This document shows, piece after piece, positions 19,740-32,230 of a stretch of DNA of 64,000 nt (its first letter is position 1; each line of letters opens with the position of its first letter). Under the pieces are notes generated by a model that was not told where the DNA came from, ran no database searches, and saw only the letters and a list, made by a program, of their open reading frames with translations. Made by a program: the position numbers and the translations under genes. Source of the DNA: Haemaphysalis longicornis (Eukaryota > Arthropoda > Arachnida > Ixodida > Ixodidae); assembly GCA_013339765.2 (NCBI GenBank), contig CM023452.1:158294977-158358976 (forward strand). The letters are read 5' to 3'.

Positions 19740-22700
19740 GGTGTAATTTTTTATTTCTTCAAGTCGGAAACATTCGGACCACAAAACCTTGGTGTCTCTA
19801 GCCTTCCGTTTACGAGGTAAAAATACGCATCCGTCAATTCTCCCTTAGTCATCTCCCTTTGTTCTGCAGATGGGTTCATATTCAGTGTCACCGAGTATCG
19901 TGCCGATGAGATTATTGTTACTAAGTGTACGAAATTGTGAGGATGGAAGAGCACAAACCGACTGCAATGGTTCCTTTTCATTCCAGCCCGTTCCTTTCCC
20001 CATTATTTTCTTTTCTTTCTTCCTCTTCTCAGTTGCTCTATTCACGTCTCTCGTCACACCGACAGTGTAGCACTTGAGGTTGGCGTTCTTTTTTATGTTC
20101 ACAGCTTTCTACCAGCCCCCGTGCGACATTGAACACGATGGGAACATATATGAACGGCACCTGGTCACTTTTGCGGCCACAGGTAATCTCACCCTGGGAT
20201 ACACACGCGCTGCAAACGTATGGTAAGACCATGCTACCGGATACCCGCACAGGCGTTTCGAGCCAATGGGACATAGAGGATAATATTTAGTTTATGTGGA
20301 ACGTCCAGCATTTCATAATAATGTTCGCAGTGAATGAAAAATTTCATGCTGGCTTCATTCTACGGTTTTAGCCCGCGTTTTAAACACGCGTTTTAGCCAG
20401 CTGAGCGAAGCGACGCAAGGGTGACGTTCAAATTATTTTTAATCGTTAAAAATTCGATACCCGCGTGAGTAGAAACAATTAGGCAGATGCACAATGGTGC
20501 AAAAATACATTCATGTGAGGGAACCTACTGCACCTTGTTGTTTTGAAAGGCCATCAAAACTATTCACGAGAGAAAACAAAAAAAAAATTAAGCGCATATT
20601 GCGACTTGTCATACGGTTTCAATATCTGCGATGTCTCCTTCAGCCTTCACATCCCACACGACTTCTTTCGACGAAACAGCCGCCGTTATGCGAACCATGC
20701 AGGCGACTGTAGAGGGAATTCGGAAACCGTTTCCAGCCTGTAAAACATTTCCAAGAAAGTTCTGCTAACGGGGCTAATATAGTGGAATTCCATATTTTCT
20801 ATATAAGTCGTGTGCGTCTGCTTCTTTAACTTTAGTGCTGCAATAAACCGGCTTCAACTGGAAGAGTAGTGACACATGAACGTAATTTTTGTAGCATGCG
20901 AACTTTTAGGTCTGCCTTCGGGATCAGACCGCAGGGTATCAGTGTGTTGGTGCGGGGGTCCATGAGTCTCATCGAGGCGTTTTAGTAATCTCATCCTCCC
21001 TATAGGTGTCCTGTTTGCAAGAATTTTAATTTTATGCTGTCCTCGTAAAGCTCTTGCTGCTTTTATCGCAGGCGGGAAGATGCTGAATTTTTGGAATATT
21101 TATTATTAACAAAGGGGCATGTCTACAATAATAATTAGGTCCCAGCGGGCATACATTAGGGGTGTACCCATCCACTAGAGGCTTATAATTCGTAGCGTCG
21201 GGGCACAGATAAGCGAAAGAGATATTTTCGAATACCATTTTACTGGTGTTTTTACCGTGTTTTCTTGTGTTCGGGTTCTATTCGTGCGTCTGGGCTTCCG
21301 TTTTTACAATTTATATCTGTCCGCAAGGTGGTGGTGGTGGGGATGTTTATTAGCGGGCGGACGTAGCCTTGTGTGGTATGCCGGCCATTGCCCTCCCAAT
21401 TACCACACTTTTACCGCTCTGCGAGGGAAATTACTAGGAGTCACTGATACTTACAGGTCTCAGTGACGCCTGGTGATTTCAGTGGTAAAAATTTTGGGAA
21501 AGCATCTCAAAAATTGAATGCGGGTTTTTTCTCCATTCTGGGCTTAAACGTAAGAGTTTTGTCATGTTTCCCCAAAATATACATTTTCCATTGCGTGCAT
21601 ATTGGTTGTTATGGTGGTACCGTCGACATTAAAAAGGCATTTTTGTTCTATTTTCCTTAATTGTATCCATGCAGGGATCATCTGTCATTGATACAAAACA
21701 TATATAATTTATACAATTCTCAAGAAGTCACTATCAATGCAGTACCTCGTGGACCGCAGCGACGATAGGGTTTCTCGCGAGCTAAAGGGCTCCAGGAACA
21801 AAATGATGATACATGTTTTTGATGATAATACAAGTACATCTAAAGGTCTGCATTTAGTTACCATTCCAGAAAAATTGAAGATGTCTTTTTTTACAATTAG
21901 CCTATAAAGTTTGTTTTCCAGATTTTTTTTCAAGCATACCTCCCTTTTGTTGAATACTGACTATACTTTATACAGGTTTATTATTCGGTTGCTCTTTTTG
22001 TAACTGTCAGGAGCATACGCGATCAAAATATGAACGAAGTAACCAAGCACATTTTGCGATAATTAGGCTCAAAGGTAAAGCAAATGGGCTATGAACCAAC
22101 CTTGACAATTTATTACGGAAATGTATATTTTTGTCAGAAGCCAATCATGTTTAGTGAAATGTGCTTCAGGCATAAATTGAGCATGAAATTTACGAATTTC
22201 CCCTCATAAATATTTTCGTAGATAGACGTAGCATGATTTGGCAGAGGATCAGGGAGAGGGAGTGGCAGATGTCCACCTTGGGGAGTTGCAAATTTTTTGA
22301 AAGTTACACAAATTTTTCCCCGCGAAAATATCGCTGAATCTGCACTTTGCAATAGTTACGGAACGATTTAAAAACTTTTACGCGAATTGAAGCGATCGAT
22401 CAACCGGCCTCGGTTCCATCTTATGTATCACCATTGTGTCCCTCAAAAACCGGAGGATCAGACGCAAACTGTTTCTTCTTGTGATGCAATGGCCTTTAGG
22501 AAAAATGATACTACCTAACGAGGCATTGGGGGCGGCTCTCATTAAAGTTGTTTAAAAATGATTGGCATCAAGCTAAACAAACTGGTAAAACACACTTCAA
22601 ATTATTGTAATTTAAAATAACCAAGATATGTATGCGCTAACATACAGCCCTCCAGTGGAACGTGCAAGTGGAAACCTATTGCTTTCGTGTGTTACCATAC

Positions 22701-22920
22701 ATTTTTGGGTTATTGTTTGGAAGGTCACTGTTACTCGAAAAATTTATGCAGCGATTAACATCGCAAGAGCGTGGGAGGTTGTCTTACACTGCGTAATGGC
22801 GCCGGTGGTAAAACTCGTTTTGTGCGAAATTTTCCTCCGTGAAGTAATTTGGTTAGGAGGAGCATTTATATGTATCTTCACATTGGTGCTTTAACCTAGT
22901 TACCATTTACTGAACTAAAG
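19740..22920. other. intergenic, no gene recognised
   Basis: Mostly AT-rich with short frames. A GTGGTGGTGGGGATG patch near 21327 followed by GCGGGCGG looks repetitive but I cannot assign it. Confidence 0.5.
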
Positions 22921-22922
22921 TA

Positions 22923-23727
22923 GTTGAAACTTGATTTTACGAAACCCGATTTTCCGAATTTCCCGATTTACCGAATTAAATCTGATTTCCCCATAATTTT
23001 CCCATCGGTTTAATGCTTTTACTAACTCCAAATAACAAAACAAACTTCGCTGCCGAACCCGATTTAAAGAAGCATTCCAGGAAAAAAAGGTGCATAGAAA
23101 AAGCGGGTTTTCCAAATTTATAGCCTATTTACAGTCTTTCAATGTGCTTCCAGCGTAGGAGCGGTAGCACGCTGGCTCTACACTGCCAAATAAGCTTCGG
23201 CATTTGTATTTCCAAGGCTGCGTGAGGCGCCAGAAGCCCGCAACACGAGCAGGAAGATACATCGCTAGGTTGGTTGGCAGGGCTTCGTCGCCGTGACGAG
23301 GTGGCCGGATGACTTCGTGAATGCCAAGGCAGACGCGGACATGATACAACAAAAGATTTTGACGACGAGGAGATAGTGCAACATGTTTCCTCCGCACTAA
23401 AGGAGTCCGAAAGATGCGAACGATCCGGATACTGTATAAGCTCCTGTGCCCACACCAAGCCAAGTAATGGACGCCGTCGACATCCCGAGGGGGTGTGCTG
23501 GAGAACACGACGGTACCGAGGACACTGACGTCACTGGCCAGCTGCGAGAAGTATGTGCTCCCACTGTTCACGAAGCGCGCGCATACGGAAATCACAAGGC
23601 TTTTCACTAGGCAATAAATTTGTGCTTCTCAGGAACAAAATTTGTCGTTCTCTCGATTGCACGAAATTCGCGAATAAGCGAAATATTTTGCGGGCCCCGG
23701 TGACTTCGTTAATTCGAGGTTCAACTG
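22923..23727 (+). mobile_element. Tigger/pogo-type DNA transposon, internally deleted
   Basis: Left end GTTGAAACTTGATTTTACGAA and right end TTCGTTAATTCGAGGTTCAAC read as imperfect terminal inverted repeats of the Tigger kind (GTTGAA-CTCGA-TTAACGAA). Each is bounded by a TA dinucleotide (22921-22922 and 23728-23729), the Tc1/mariner target. The 805-bp interior keeps only the C-terminal part of a transposase. The element is too short to encode a complete enzyme. Confidence 0.7.
23125..23530 (+). pseudogene. Tigger-like transposase C-terminal remnant
   Basis: The plus strand encodes DFDDEEIVQHVSSALKESE (23355-23411). This acidic stretch resembles the segment after the DDE domain in Tigger/CENP-B-like transposases. 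Flanking codons are recognisable only with frame changes and stops. The CENP-B-like DNA-binding region and the catalytic acidic triad are absent. Confidence 0.55.
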
Positions 23728-23729
23728 TA

Positions 23730-26700
23730 CTTTTTACCAAGTGGAGAGCATTTTGGGATGCAGTTCCCCGCCAGTTGGTAGCTAGCCGTTGTTATCATTG
23801 TACCGCTTAAAAAAACATAAGGGCAGAAGCTTTACTTCGGCATACTACGCTAAATGTACGTCACATTTCTCTGCAACACTCATTGTAGGAAACCAGCTGC
23901 TACATTACTTAGCGACAGACACGTGGGAAACAAGACGACAGGATGGGCACACGGACACGGCACTGATAACAACACTTTGTTCTTAAACAGCGCGTGTCTA
24001 TGTGCCCTTCCTGGCGGTATTTCTCCTTTGGTTTTGCCCCGAATTTGCAACTGAGTATAGGTGCCTTTATTGAGAGGCTGGGATCTACGTTGAATTTATA
24101 ATTTCCATGGTCACGTTTGAATGCAAAATTATGAGTATAGCATGCCAAGTTTGTACATTGCAACATTCTTGCTGTCGGTGTTCGAAACATTTGTTGATGT
24201 GGTAATTGTTCTCCTTTGGGAAGTCTGTAACTTTACTGGAGGTCTGCTTAAGCTTTTAGTTCCGCCATGTAGATTTACAAAAAACTCAGCCCAGCCCTGC
24301 GCACCTGAGCGTATGCTTCGTGAGGAGCTGCCGGAGTCGGACCGCTGCACCTTCGAGAACCCTCTCACCAGTGTTCATGGCGAGATCTCTCTGGAGCTGT
24401 TCTCTCTCCAGTTCACATGCATTCGAGCCTGAAGTGGGGAGGATATGCCGAGTTCGCGCTGCAAGTTCCGAGGTCTCGAAGGTGGTTGCCGAGGATTTTA
24501 ACTAGTACAAACGCGGTCCACTTCGGCTGAATTTCGAAAGCGTGCGGCCAAATGATCAATACCTGCAAGTTATAGAGTACTCGAAGCGGCAAGTTCGGAA
24601 ACAGGTGTGAGGTGCAACAGCCGGGTCGCCAACAGAGGAAGAAATGCCGTCCGTTCTGCTGTGTCTCCTGTCTTGCACTACAAGTTCAAGCTGTGGCATT
24701 TTTGTTCTTGCCACAGGCAGACTTTCCTGTGGAAATAAAGGCACCAAGTTCTGAACACATCATTTTTCAAAGGGGTGAATTGGAATCATTTGAGTTGCGA
24801 AAAATGAAGGCTACATTTGTTCCGCTCTTTACAACACAATTTTGTTTATGGACTAGATTGGTAAAATAAAACACCCACAAATCTAAGAACCGCGCGCAAC
24901 AACTGCGCCATTCCTCTCCGTACCTGGTAAACGCCCCCGCTCCTTGTACGCAATGACGGGTCGTGATTACAGTGTTTGTAAACAATCAAAAGAACAAATC
25001 ACTAATCCTTGTCGAAGCCCACAATCCTTAATTTTGTTAGGGCTCATTCCTGACATTTGTCACGTTTTTTTTTTTCAAGATGTGTGCAGATTTCGTGACC
25101 GCCAAGGCAAAAATTGGCTCTTTGTTAGGCATCAAGAGGCCAACTGGACGGAAATGAGCAGCAGAAAATGTGCAACAGTAACGAAAGGAAGATTCGCTGG
25201 TCGCTCTTTATAATACTATAAGCACCTATTCTCTCTCTTTAAGAAACATGACGCTGGAGCATACGTTGAAGCCTTGCTTGAGCTTTAAAATACACGAAGA
25301 AATTTCTCAATCGGTCCACACTCACCATGCGTGATGGCATTTTTTCTCCTACCCATCTCATAAAATATGTTTGCTCGCATTAGCAGCGGCATTATCTAGC
25401 TATCCCTCCCTTTGTTTCCCTTACGTGTAAGCAGTTTGGCGCCATCGCTGCTGCCAATTCGGCCCGTAACCGGAAGAGGTTAAGGACCGAATCGAAAATC
25501 CGAAATGCGGGCAATCCAGGCAGAGTTACCAGTTCCAACGTCACCCCAGCGCAGGCAATGCCACCGAAGGCAGGAATCTAGCATTCGCGTTCCTCTCCCC
25601 CAGTGCCGCCAGTTCTCTTTTAGTGTTACTCTGTGTGTAAGTATCGACGGCGGAAAATATTGCCGATATTACCTATTGCTTACGCAACTTATATGAACCC
25701 CGTCTGGTGGCACGTGTTAGGGAATATATAGAGGAAGATAAAAACACTGAGCGATTGTAATCAGTGGCACCTGACAGTTAATTGTTGTGAGACTTGTAAG
25801 AGGTACTCAGCCAGAGGATAGATGGGTTGTTCGCGTCACACTCGGCAACCACATGCAAGACTTCGTAGCTATTTCCAACAATGGGAGCTACGAATACGGT
25901 AGTAACGTGCGAAAAACGGGAAAACAACATCTCCCAATCGTGTAACAATCTAAATGTTTTACTACCTCGCTTTAAAAATAATTGTAATACGTGTGTTTCA
26001 GGCGGAGTCCCTGTTTTACATTACAGGGGGTGTTTTCTTTTCCAAATGTATTATCGCAAATCTGTACGCTACATCTAAAAGAAGCTGACCGGATCTCAGA
26101 AGTAACGATAAGCAAAACAACGGCGTTTTGAATAGACAAAACTCTTGTATAGTATCTGGTCAGACTACTTTCTTCAGCGACTGAATATGCCCCAAGAAAA
26201 AAATCAATATTTGAAAGCAACAAGCGTAGAAAAGATTCAATTCTACGCATATATTTTTCATCCTACCTCCGCATTGTGCTTGCCAACAGCCATGGCACTC
26301 AAGTAAAACACGTGAAAACTGTGTACTAACATCTTTCGCAAATCTTTGCTCGAGGTGGAAGTGATCCTTCAAGTGAAGGTGGCTGTCGCTGCCAGCAACA
26401 GGGTTTGAACAGCTTTCAGCTAAAGCTCCTATAGTCCCGTTCAGTTTCAAGAAAACTTCAACCTTTCACAGCGTAATCCATTTCCTCCAGGTGTCTTTGT
26501 CAGTCATTTTTTCTGAATTTTTCTTTATTATCTCTATAAAGCGTACAAAAGCGGCTGGGCTGACCAAAAAGAATTCAAACAACAGAGTTAAAAATCGAGC
26601 ATCCTATTCAACGACAAAATATACGTATTTACAAGTTTGTTGAGTGCAAAAAGGAAGAAAACTACACAGCATTACCCCGGCTGGTGATTTGGTGATCTCT

Positions 26701-28854
26701 GGAGCATAAACTCCAACTCGCACAGTACCTAACACTGCCAGGGCCTTTTGCAATTGTTGTCAAAGCATTAAATCTGTCAGCAAAAATTGAATTCTTTGTA
26801 ATGGCTTTTTACAAAGCCTCCATGAAGTGTTATAGGTGGTCACGTGACAACTTAACACGAAGAACTAATTCCCAAGTGCGAGACAAGTCTTTAAAAGGAA
26901 AAGCACTCTTTAGGTCCTTCAGAAAATGTTCATTGTTTGCACAAAGCAGTAAACTCGTTAGACTCTCCCATCCTAAAAATATGTGTTGAGAAAACTAAAG
27001 CACCTACAACAAAACTTGCGACATTACTTCCCAAGTTGATGATGGCGTTGCCATTCGTGTTTATGAAGCTCACGTACGAACATATTGCGAACACTTTCGT
27101 AGCAGACTTCGTAACAATTGTACAGCTCATACATTTTTTCGTAACTTTCTCCAACGATGATCATAACGCTATACACGTCCAAACGTAATTGGGTGTTCTT
27201 GGAATGCTTTGAAATGATTATGAAACATTGGGTTTTAGTACGGGCGCAATTTTTCAGCGCAATATTTCTCTTTGGCTTTATTGTCAGAAAGTAGTAAACA
27301 AAGTGAAGCAACGAAATTGAGAACCAGGATTTTCCAGAAACCTACAAATAGTTCCCACTGAAGAGTCGGAGTTTACTGAATTAGAAACATCATTAGGGCG
27401 AATGCCCTTAATGACTGATTGATCAAAGAAAGCTACAGGGTCAGCGTCAATTACCCAAAATAACACCTACCTGTTCGTTTGATAGCGCAAAGCGTTCTAC
27501 AGCATCAATCAGCAGGACCTTGGTAGCAACAAGATATCGTCTTTCCAACAACTACAGCGCACATAAACAGAGTGGAAAATATACAGCGCTGATGTCCATT
27601 ATGGCCAAATATCTTATTCTAAGGAGGCAAGCCTCTGCCACGCGTCAGAGACGGATCAAAACCATTCAGTGGTGGAGGAGGAGGAAAAACGTTATTCGGC
27701 TTCAGAGCTGGTAGGTGGGCGGGGTCCCTATTCCAGGACTTCGCTTGTTCTACCGGCCGTATTCGCCCTCTCGGTCAGCCATAACGGCTTATTCTGGTCA
27801 TAGCTGACAGGTTCATTCTTCCACTGCTAGTAGGTACGGCTGGGAATTTGTTTCAATGCTCGGTTATTCTCGAACTCCCAGACCATATCATACGGGGACC
27901 GGTCACTAATCAGGGGGCGGGCCGAATAAGTACACCCGGCGCCGCCGCGCAGAAGCTTGAGCAAACTTTGGGTCAGAGAGAGCCAGACTGCGGCCGCGCG
28001 TTCATATGTTCGACACCTCTTGGTTGTTTGTTTCTGCGATTCTGCAGTTGTTTTTGAAAGGGGTCTCGTGCCCGAAACGTGTTCCGGCGAATAGTGTCCC
28101 TGTTTCTTGAGTGCTTCTGTGCGGTTTCCGGACAATTACAGGGCTCGACTACTGGCGCACGCGAAGCCAAAACTGTACGTTGTGCGTAGCCGGGCACGCG
28201 TACGCCGTGAAAGAAATTGACGGGACCGACATCGTTGCGAAGTGCTATTCTCAGCAAGGGAAGCGTATCCATAGCGCTTCTCTCCAGGTCAGTAGCAATT
28301 TTTTTGTGTATCACGGCCTAATAAAGTGACTCAAGGGTATACAATGGCGCTCCACGACAGGGGCGTGTTTGTGCTGTTGTTTCCTCTGTTCGCGCAACCA
28401 CACTACAGGTACTTTTTCTGGGGCCCCTTCTTCAGCTCGGTTGATGTTAGCACTGATTAACAATTCATTCTTAACGTTATTAGCTGATGATTAAAGTGCC
28501 CGAAACCCAGTTCCACCCAATATGAAATTTCCTGATCCAGCGTACCGAGCTGCGGGTTCTTTACGTTTAGATTACGTTTAGTTTCGGCTTCTGTCTTCTG
28601 AGTAACGTTAAAGACATCTTATCGGGTAAATGTGATACAATTTCTTCAGGCCATTCAGAATTCACCATAACCGTATTTCCTCCTTACCCCCTCCACTGGT
28701 TAAAAAATAATAACCTCAACTTTCAGCGTATGCTTGGAACGCCTACGGATTCTTGGAACGCATTAAAAGGGTCAAATAACATGTATGAATGCAACCTTTC
28801 CTTAGATATCTTTTCACGCTCTCCTTTGCAGTGCGATGTTGAACTCTACTCTTC
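23730..28854. other. intergenic, no gene recognised
   Basis: Five kilobases of AT-rich DNA with scattered short frames. At 27660-27930 a GC-richer block (GGTGGAGGAGGAGG... CGGTCACTAATCAG) resembles about 55150-55210 (AAAAAGTCTTTATTCGCC... GGGACCGGTCCC) in a few patches and may be a decayed repeat. Around 28280-28330 a CAG/GTCAGT donor-like site and AATAAA occur, but I cannot build a gene from them. Confidence 0.45.
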
Positions 28855-28970
28855 GCGACATGGTTTTAGCGCTACAAAAGGGCGAACACAAGAAAGAGGA
28901 CTTTACAGGCGCTAAAACCATGTTGTGCTTTGTCTGACAAAACCATGTTTTGTAGCGCTAAAATCATTTC
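28855..28970. repeat. nested inverted repeats
   Basis: CATGGTTTTAGCGC (28859-28872) is the exact inverse complement of GCGCTAAAACCATG (28909-28922). A second inverse match, TTTTGTAGCGCTAAAA (about 28949-28964), pairs with TTTTAGCGCTACAAAA (28864-28879). Both hairpins cannot form at once. This may be a decayed hairpin element. Confidence 0.7.
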
Positions 28971-29339
28971 GCAAAGTTCGCACCAACTAGCCCAGCAGCA
29001 AGTCCTATTCTGTACTATCCCGTGAAGAAAGTAGGGCAGTAGGCGGGTGCCTCTTGGCATTGCTTTTGGCACCCCCCGCAAATTGTTGTGAGCATATTCT
29101 TGTGCCGCCTTTTGGCATACAACCGGTGGCGTGGATGTCGAAAAGAAAACGTTACTGCTGATGAAAGAACAGTGGCGAAAACCTGAATACCTTGTGTTAC
29201 GCAAAAACTACGGAATGCGATTCCCAAATAGCGCAGTCTGTGGTGTGTATGAAACACTGAAACCTAACATTTATATTTACGGCCATTCGCATGTATTAGT
29301 AGTGAAGAAATTCATTTCTTACGACGCTCCTTCTCCCAC
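28971..29339. other. spacer, nothing recognised
   Basis: No gene or repeat seen between the inverted repeats and the THAP-like segment. Confidence 0.5.
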
Positions 29340-29651
29340 GACTGCCCGGGAAACCTGCACAAAACTATGCCAGGCTGCCCTTCGCAATTGTGGCAGTCTT
29401 TCAAGCAGCAGTAGCGGCGCTGCCACAACTTCTTTCGTGCAGCATTTTCATCGTTTCGGACACTGCGGCTCGTCAGTATAACTATGTTTCTTTTAAAAAA
29501 ATGTACGCCACACAGCGCCGAACCGCACGCAGCGCGCGTGTTTTCACGTGTGCTGAACGGCATGCCGCGAAATCCACCGACCCGAAGTTGCTAAGCGGCG
29601 GCGAGAAGCGGCACTGCAGTCGCTGGCAAACTTCAGTGCCCGGTGCCTATA
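29340..29651 (-). pseudogene. THAP-domain exon-like repeat, copy 1
   Basis: A minus-strand frame (to about 29312) encodes RRYCCLKDCHNCEGQPGIVL followed by CRFPGQSWEKERR. This fits the start of a THAP zinc finger: paired cysteines, then an FP and an aromatic at the expected spacing. The distal C-x2-H half is not present. After KERR the DNA reads CGTCGTAAGA, a plausible splice donor, so this may be a first exon. About 190 bases of upstream non-coding DNA are also shared with 49565-49880. THAP domains occur in host DNA-binding proteins and in P-element transposases. I cannot tell which, and no ATG is in the ideal place. Confidence 0.5.
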
Positions 29652-29967
29652 AATTAGCGCGCTGGCCGCAGTAATTGCACAGGGGTGTACAGACTGTGGG
29701 GTGAATGACGTGAAGCCTCGTGGGCTGTGGAAACGTGTTTGTTTGTAGACGGTTGAAGGTCACTCCTTGTTTTTTGGATAGCGAGTCAGCTTCTCGCGGG
29801 TAAGTGCGCCGGGATAGCCGGTAGTTTATGCGCTTCGTCGCTGCAAGAAGTGAGAGGGTGATCTGCCTAGTCGTCCTCCTCCAACGGTGCCCGGTTTGCT
29901 ATGGGCTGCTTGATTTCCGCTGAGTAGCGGAGTCAGAGTAAGTAACAAATGGGCAGGCGTCAAGGCG

Positions 29968-30380
29968 TCAAGGCGTCATTGCTTTTCTGGAAATTCTTCC
30001 CGCCGTGTACGTACGACACGTGGCTTGGGAGTCAGTCATGATGTCACTGGCTCGGGTCTGTGCAATGGCTAATGCGATCGCTGTCTCTTCCGCTTGCAGG
30101 GTACGCACTGCCTTAGACTTTTGGTCGTGCTGAGGGCCGTGGGGGTTGCGACAACTGCAGTTTTGGTGTTCGCACATGCGTAGTCTACTGCATCTGTGTA
30201 CAGCGGTGTGGTAGATTCTCCGTATAGTTTATAGAGGGCTTGGGCTCTTCCTTGTCTTTTCCCTTCATGGTGTTGCTGGTTCATGCTTCGTGGAAGTGGG
30301 GTACTCGCAGCATTTACCGAATGCCCATTGGGATGTCTGACGTCGTTTTGGTGGTTTGTAGGTGTGCGTAGTCTAGGCAT
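29968..30380 (-). pseudogene. LINE RNase H domain, frameshifted
   Basis: LYTDAVDYACANTKTAVVA carries the first catalytic aspartate, LQAEETAIALAIAQ the glutamate and IMTDSQATCRTY the second aspartate. The order and spacing match RNase H domains of I-group LINEs. A frameshift near 30125 separates the first motif from the other two. Confidence 0.75.
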
Positions 30381-30599
30381 TGGAGTACGTGGCGTCCAGG
30401 GGGTGGGAGGGGGGTTATGCTACGGGTTTTCTCTGCGCTGTAAAGTGGGCTACGGTCAGTTCTAGTGTTATTCAATCCAAGTGCTTGCGGTCGAGCTGTT
30501 GATGTAAGTTTGGCAAAGCATCGACTTGTTTGTGCGCATTGCGGATAATCGTGTTTATCTTCAGCTTTTCTCGCACCTGAAAGACGGTGTAGGGGGAGA

Positions 30600-31830
30600 C
30601 ATAGGTTATTCAAGAAACAACGAACGCTCTCACCGAATGCATTATGTCTTGCTTTTTCATGCCGTGCATCTGATTCGCAATACTTCAGAACATCCTATCT
30701 CATGATAGGTCATGTCCAATCTTCTAAATGATGAAGACGGATGAATATTATGTCCAATCAGTGATACGTTTATGTCCATGCACGTGTAAGCGCCGCCTCT
30801 TTTGTGCGAATAATATCTCGGGTTTAGGGGGGGGGGGGGGTCTGGTTATTCCGGAACCTTTTGCATAGGTCTGAAATACGTTGGCGCCCTGTTGGAGGCG
30901 GTCTTGCATTGCTCCTGTCGATCCTTTGTTGATCCATACGGCGATGTCGCCGGCATATATTCTATGATGAATATCCGGGATATCAGCCAGCTTCAGGGGA
31001 ATTTATTCAGCACCATGTTAAAGTATATGGGCGACAAGACCGCTCTTTGAGGAGTTCCCATTATTACCAATGAAGTCATCTCGGAACGGAGGGTCTCGAA
31101 CCTTAATAACGGTTTTTCTGACTGCCAGGAAGTCTCTTTTACGTTCTTCCATTTCAATCATACATTTATTCCCAAAAACCGAGATCGTCGAGGTTCTTGG
31201 GAATCGTAGGGCTGGCCACATTGTCAAATGTCCCTTTCAGGACGAGGGCATGAATAGCTTTACGTGCGGTCTTGCATGATGCCTCGCATATGTCATTCTT
31301 TAAATGCAGGAGGATGTCGTTTGTCGAGAGGTTCGGGCGGAAACCGAATATCACTTGTTGAACTTTTCCAGATGTTCTAGGTATGTTTGTAATCGGATAA
31401 GTACGATGTGTTTTATTAGTTTTTCGATGCATGAAATTAGGAAAATTTGTCGAAGGTTGTCGACGCTTAGCGCGTTGCCCTAAGTAATGCTGATTACTTT
31501 ACCAGAGGACCGTACCAGAGGTCCATCAATAATTCCTAAAATCAGTCAGAGCTAGGACGGAGCTTTCGTATAGATTTGGGAGTGCCTTGTTGGACACTTT
31601 ATAGATGCCTCGTGACGTATCGTCGGATTTGACCAATGCGCCCGCAGCTCAGCTGGAGTTATTGAGTGGTCGAGTGTAGAGTTGGGTGGACCCATGTTTA
31701 CAGGGTGGTGTTGTTTAGGGCAGGCTGTAAAGTACTTTGGTTTAAGAGTCTCCATGAGGTCCATTGTAGAGCCCGGGTATTGCGGGATGATGGTTTGCGT
31801 GGAATTGCTGGTTTCATCCACCGCTTTTGC
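30600..31830 (-). pseudogene. LINE reverse transcriptase, catalytically dead
   Basis: Recognisable blocks are DHSITPAELRA (about 31670), FGFRPNLSTNDILLHLK (about 31345-31295) and ALVLKGTFDN (about 31240), where the family normally has an aspartate in the place of the V of LVLKGTFDN. At 30957-30946 the catalytic box reads YAGD in place of YADD, followed by WINKGSTGAMQD. Two catalytic positions are therefore altered, besides several frame breaks. Confidence 0.8.
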
Positions 31831-32230
31831 TAGGGTTCTCTAAGGCGGCAGAGTAAGTTTCAGATTTTTGAGATGGCAAGGCTTCCATTTAGTCTGTCAC
31901 ACAGGTGGAACCAGTTTTACCGATTGAGCTGCGCACTATAATTGGCTGCTTCCTCGTTTAAACTGGCTATGCCGATGCTGAGTTTTCTGTTGTGCCGCAG
32001 TTGATTCCATCTTTGGAGTAAGCCGCGACTTCCCTCCAGGAGATGTAGTAGGTGGTTATCTACTGCTGGATTTGGTCAGACGTTCGGATTATTTTGTGTG
32101 CTGGATGGTTACATCGCTAGCAAAGTCTTGTCCCCATTTTCGTATATCAACTATTCATTCGGGCGTGTGGGTCATTCTCTCGCACCGCATCCCACTTTCC
32201 TATCTTCGCCTGTCCTAGCTTTCTTCTTGT

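Larger units (their letters stand above)
29652..32230 (-). mobile_element. LINE with RNase H (I/LOA-like), 5' truncated
   Basis: Reading leftwards: a linker between endonuclease and RT (about 32200-31830, with LLHLLEGSRGLLQRWNQLRH and SLNEEAANYSAQLNR), RT (about 31700-30600), RNase H (about 30270-30000) and a C-terminal region with RLQTNTFPQP and CTPLCNYCG (about 29760-29660). The N-terminal endonuclease is missing, as in typical 5' truncation. The 3' end is cut exactly where the THAP-like repeat starts. Clade assignment rests on the RNase H after RT and is tentative. Confidence 0.8.

Noticed and set aside
24600..24740. Cysteine-containing frames reminiscent of a piggyBac C-terminal zinc ribbon
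   Set aside because: The cysteines fall in different frames and the spacing does not fit; no other transposase part nearby.
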